A stretch of 64,000 nucleotides of DNA from an uncultured Dehalococcoidia bacterium. Its GTDB lineage: Bacteria > Chloroflexota > Dehalococcoidia > Lucifugimonadales > CATQGZ01. The translations under genes were made by a program, and so were the position numbers. The notes under the pieces were generated by a model. It searched no databases, was not told the origin of the DNA, and was given only the letters and a program-made list of their open reading frames with translations. Numbering within the stretch: the first letter of the stretch is position 1; every line of letters starts with the position of its first letter. The stretch is taken from positions 2,418,001 to 2,482,000 of the forward strand of contig OY282365.1 in assembly GCA_958295685.1 (NCBI GenBank), given 5' to 3'. Of the stretch, positions 62,402 to 64,000 are shown in pieces.

Positions 62402-63205
62402 ATGCTTGAGAAGCTGAGTCTGGACGGCAAGAGCATCGTGATAACGGGGGGCGGGACCGGCCTGGGCCGCGAGATGGCCTTGGCCATCGCCAGAGCCGGG
62501 GGCGACCTGGTGATTGCATCCAGGCGGGCAGGCCCCATCGAGGAGACCGCCGCGCTGGCCAGGGAGGCCGGCAGGAGCGCCATCGCGGTTCCGACGGACG
62601 TTACCGATACCTCCCAGGTCGACGCCCTGTTCCGAAGAGCCATTGACGAGCTCGGCAAGGTGGACGTGTTGATCAACAACGCGGGGATCGTCCGCGGAGC
62701 CCGCGCGACGCCTATCTGGGAGATCTCGGACGCCGACTGGCGGCTGGGAATCGAGACCAACCTGTCGAGCGCGTTCTACTGCTCGCGGGCCATCGCCAGG
62801 CACATGACGGAGCGCGGGCGGGGCAGGATCATCAACGTGTCGTCGGGATTCGGGCTCCGCGGCGGACGGGACAACTACATGTACACGACGGCCAAGGGTG
62901 GGATTCTCCAGCTGACGCGCACGCTTGCGATGAGCCTCGGCAGGCACGGCGTGACCAGCGCCTGCATCGTGCCGGGGTTCATTCCCACCGAGGCGACGGC
63001 GACCCTTCGGGAGACTCAGCCTCAGGGCAGGTTCATCCCGATAGGCAGAGTCGGTCTTCCTGAGGAGATCGGGCCGGTGGCGGTGTTCCTGGCGTCGGAC
63101 GCCTCCGACTACATGAACGGAGAGACGTTCATCGCGGACGGTGGCGGACTGGCGGGCGGCTACGCCCCGACCGGCTACGCCCCGGACGTGCCGCTGACTA
63201 TCTGA
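62402..63205 (+). CDS. short-chain dehydrogenase/reductase (intact)
   Basis: 267 residues, classical SDR. Cofactor motif TGGGTGLG (about 16-23), NNAG, catalytic Ser in INVSSGF and the YTTAK motif. The end matches FabG-type gluconate/3-oxoacyl reductases, with FIADGGG. Substrate unknown. ATG 62402 has GGGGAGAG before it. A second SDR gene follows 24 nt downstream. Confidence 0.9.
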   Translation: MLEKLSLDGKSIVITGGGTGLGREMALAIARAGGDLVIASRRAGPIEETAALAREAGRSAIAVPTDVTDTSQVDALFRRAIDELGKVDVLINNAGIVRGARATPIWEISDADWRLGIETNLSSAFYCSRAIARHMTERGRGRIINVSSGFGLRGGRDNYMYTTAKGGILQLTRTLAMSLGRHGVTSACIVPGFIPTEATATLRETQPQGRFIPIGRVGLPEEIGPVAVFLASDASDYMNGETFIADGGGLAGGYAPTGYAPDVPLTI

Positions 63206-63229
63206 ACGCCTAACAGGCGAGGTGGAGCG

Positions 63230-63988
63230 ATGCCGATACCAACCGAATGGAACCTCACGGGCAGAAAGGCGATAGTCACCGCCGACCGGCGCGGGTGGAC
63301 GCCGTATCTGGCGTCCGCCCTTGCGGAGGCGGGCGCGGACGTTCTGGTGGCCGGAGCCGAGGGTTCGGACATGGCGGACGCGGCTGCCGCCGTCCGGGGA
63401 CTCGGCCGCAGGTCCGTGGTGGTGGCCACCGATTTGACGGACGCCGCGAGCGTCGAGTCGATGGTGGACGTGGCCGTGAGAGAGCTGGGCCGCGTGGACG
63501 TGCTGGTCAACAATGCCAGGGCCGAGCTCGGGAAGCGATTCGAGCGCGTCACGGAAAACGAGTGGGACGTGGTAATGGGCTTCAGCGTCAGGTCCATGTT
63601 TCTGACCTGCCGGGCGGTCGGCAGGAGGATGCTGGAACAGGGCGGCGGCCGCATCGTCAACATGAGTTCCGGCCTGGCGGTGCGCGGGCTCTGGAACTCG
63701 GTTGCCGCCTGCGCGGCTCAGGGCGCGGTACACCAGTTGACCTCGGCGCTCGCTCTCGAATGGGCGCTGAGCGGGATAAGGGTCAACGGCATCGGCGCCG
63801 GCTGGCTGACCACGCAGGAGCCTTCGGAGGAGGACGCGAGGGAGCTTCTCGTCCGGTACATCCCTCTGCGCCGCAAGGGGCACCCGAACGACCTCGCCGC
63901 CCTGCTCGTCTACCTGTCCTCGGAAGCCTGCGACTTCGTCACCGGCCAGACCATCTTCATAGATGGCGGCGCGCTCGCCCATGCGTGA
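63230..63988 (+). CDS. short-chain dehydrogenase/reductase paralogue with lost active-site motifs
   Basis: 252 residues, same fold and gene order as its neighbour, but key residues are missing. The cofactor glycine motif TGxxxGxG reads TADRRGWT, NNAG reads NNAR, and the catalytic Y-x-x-x-K reads CAAQG. Ser is kept in VNMSSGL, and the C-terminal block with FIDGGALAHA is intact. It is probably a pseudoenzyme, for example a partner of the upstream SDR, or a redesigned enzyme. GGTGGAGCG precedes ATG 63230. It ends 12 nt before the window edge. Confidence 0.8.
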   Translation: MPIPTEWNLTGRKAIVTADRRGWTPYLASALAEAGADVLVAGAEGSDMADAAAAVRGLGRRSVVVATDLTDAASVESMVDVAVRELGRVDVLVNNARAELGKRFERVTENEWDVVMGFSVRSMFLTCRAVGRRMLEQGGGRIVNMSSGLAVRGLWNSVAACAAQGAVHQLTSALALEWALSGIRVNGIGAGWLTTQEPSEEDARELLVRYIPLRRKGHPNDLAALLVYLSSEACDFVTGQTIFIDGGALAHA

Positions 63989-64000
63989 GGGCAGTGGGTG

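Noticed and set aside
61043..63982. 979-residue minus-strand frame
   Set aside because: Antisense to the MFS, birA and SDR genes, which all have clear motifs.

Overview
The window is GC-rich bacterial DNA that reads like a chromosomal contig of a Chloroflexota bacterium, most likely Dehalococcoidia of the SAR202 type. This is inference from gene style: RskA-type anti-sigma factors, TPTPTP linkers, an enolase-superfamily enzyme beside a sulfatase, solute-binding lipoproteins with Val/Glu-rich stalks, and many GTG/TTG starts. No rRNA or tRNA gene was seen, so the taxonomy cannot be fixed from the window.

Layout. 1-7.6 kb: end of an FG-GAP/ASPIC-UnbV protein, a repeat-rich gap, then def, a CCA-adding-type nucleotidyltransferase, secD and secF. 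7.6-14.0 kb: an alcohol dehydrogenase, nfo, a DmpA-type peptidase, and ligA-recF on the minus strand. 14.4-18.2 kb: an N-acyl-D-amino-acid deacylase and a two-subunit CoA transferase. 18.4-24.7 kb (minus): recQ and a fur-znuA-znuC-znuB metal uptake operon. 24.8-31.5 kb: an orphan DppB-like permease, an S51-like protein fused to a CysRS-like tail, pyruvate kinase, a coiled-coil zinc-ribbon protein, a degenerate serine recombinase and the RNase P RNA gene rnpB. 31.6-40.0 kb: a surface polysaccharide cluster (flippase-methyltransferase fusion, deacetylase, glycosyltransferase, wecC, epimerase, methyltransferase, wecB), in part visibly AT-richer, able to make UDP-ManNAc and UDP-ManNAcA. 40.1-43.6 kb: sulfatase, its formylglycine-generating enzyme and an enolase-superfamily dehydratase. 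43.6-53.3 kb (minus): a peptide-type ABC operon with two identical tandem solute-binding proteins, two permeases, two class III aminotransferases and a phosphotriesterase-like hydrolase. 54.1-64 kb: gamma-glutamyltransferase, an ECF sigma/anti-sigma/secreted protein unit, a peroxiredoxin with an in-frame UGA at the catalytic position, an LprG-like lipoprotein with an MFS transporter, birA and two SDR proteins.

Two things stand out. First, 58870-59325 reads as one peroxiredoxin only if TGA at 58996 is decoded as selenocysteine: the UGA sits where the peroxidatic cysteine belongs and a hairpin follows it. Second, five intergenic gaps hold a family of small non-autonomous elements. Four have terminal inverted repeats (AACTGTTCAGA type). 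Associated with them are five cassettes with a consensus promoter, an almost leaderless start codon, an array of TGT-starting words at about 11-bp spacing, a conserved framework block, and (in four of five) complementary antiwords. The word differs from cassette to cassette (TGTCAC, TGTCGC, TGTCAG, TGTTCCA/TGTCCCA), and in four of five the downstream antiword can still pair with it. I know of no described element that matches this.

Other oddities: recF and znuB appear to start at ATC and CTG, a 1.92-kb direct duplication carries the solute-binding protein, and the last SDR has lost its catalytic and cofactor motifs.
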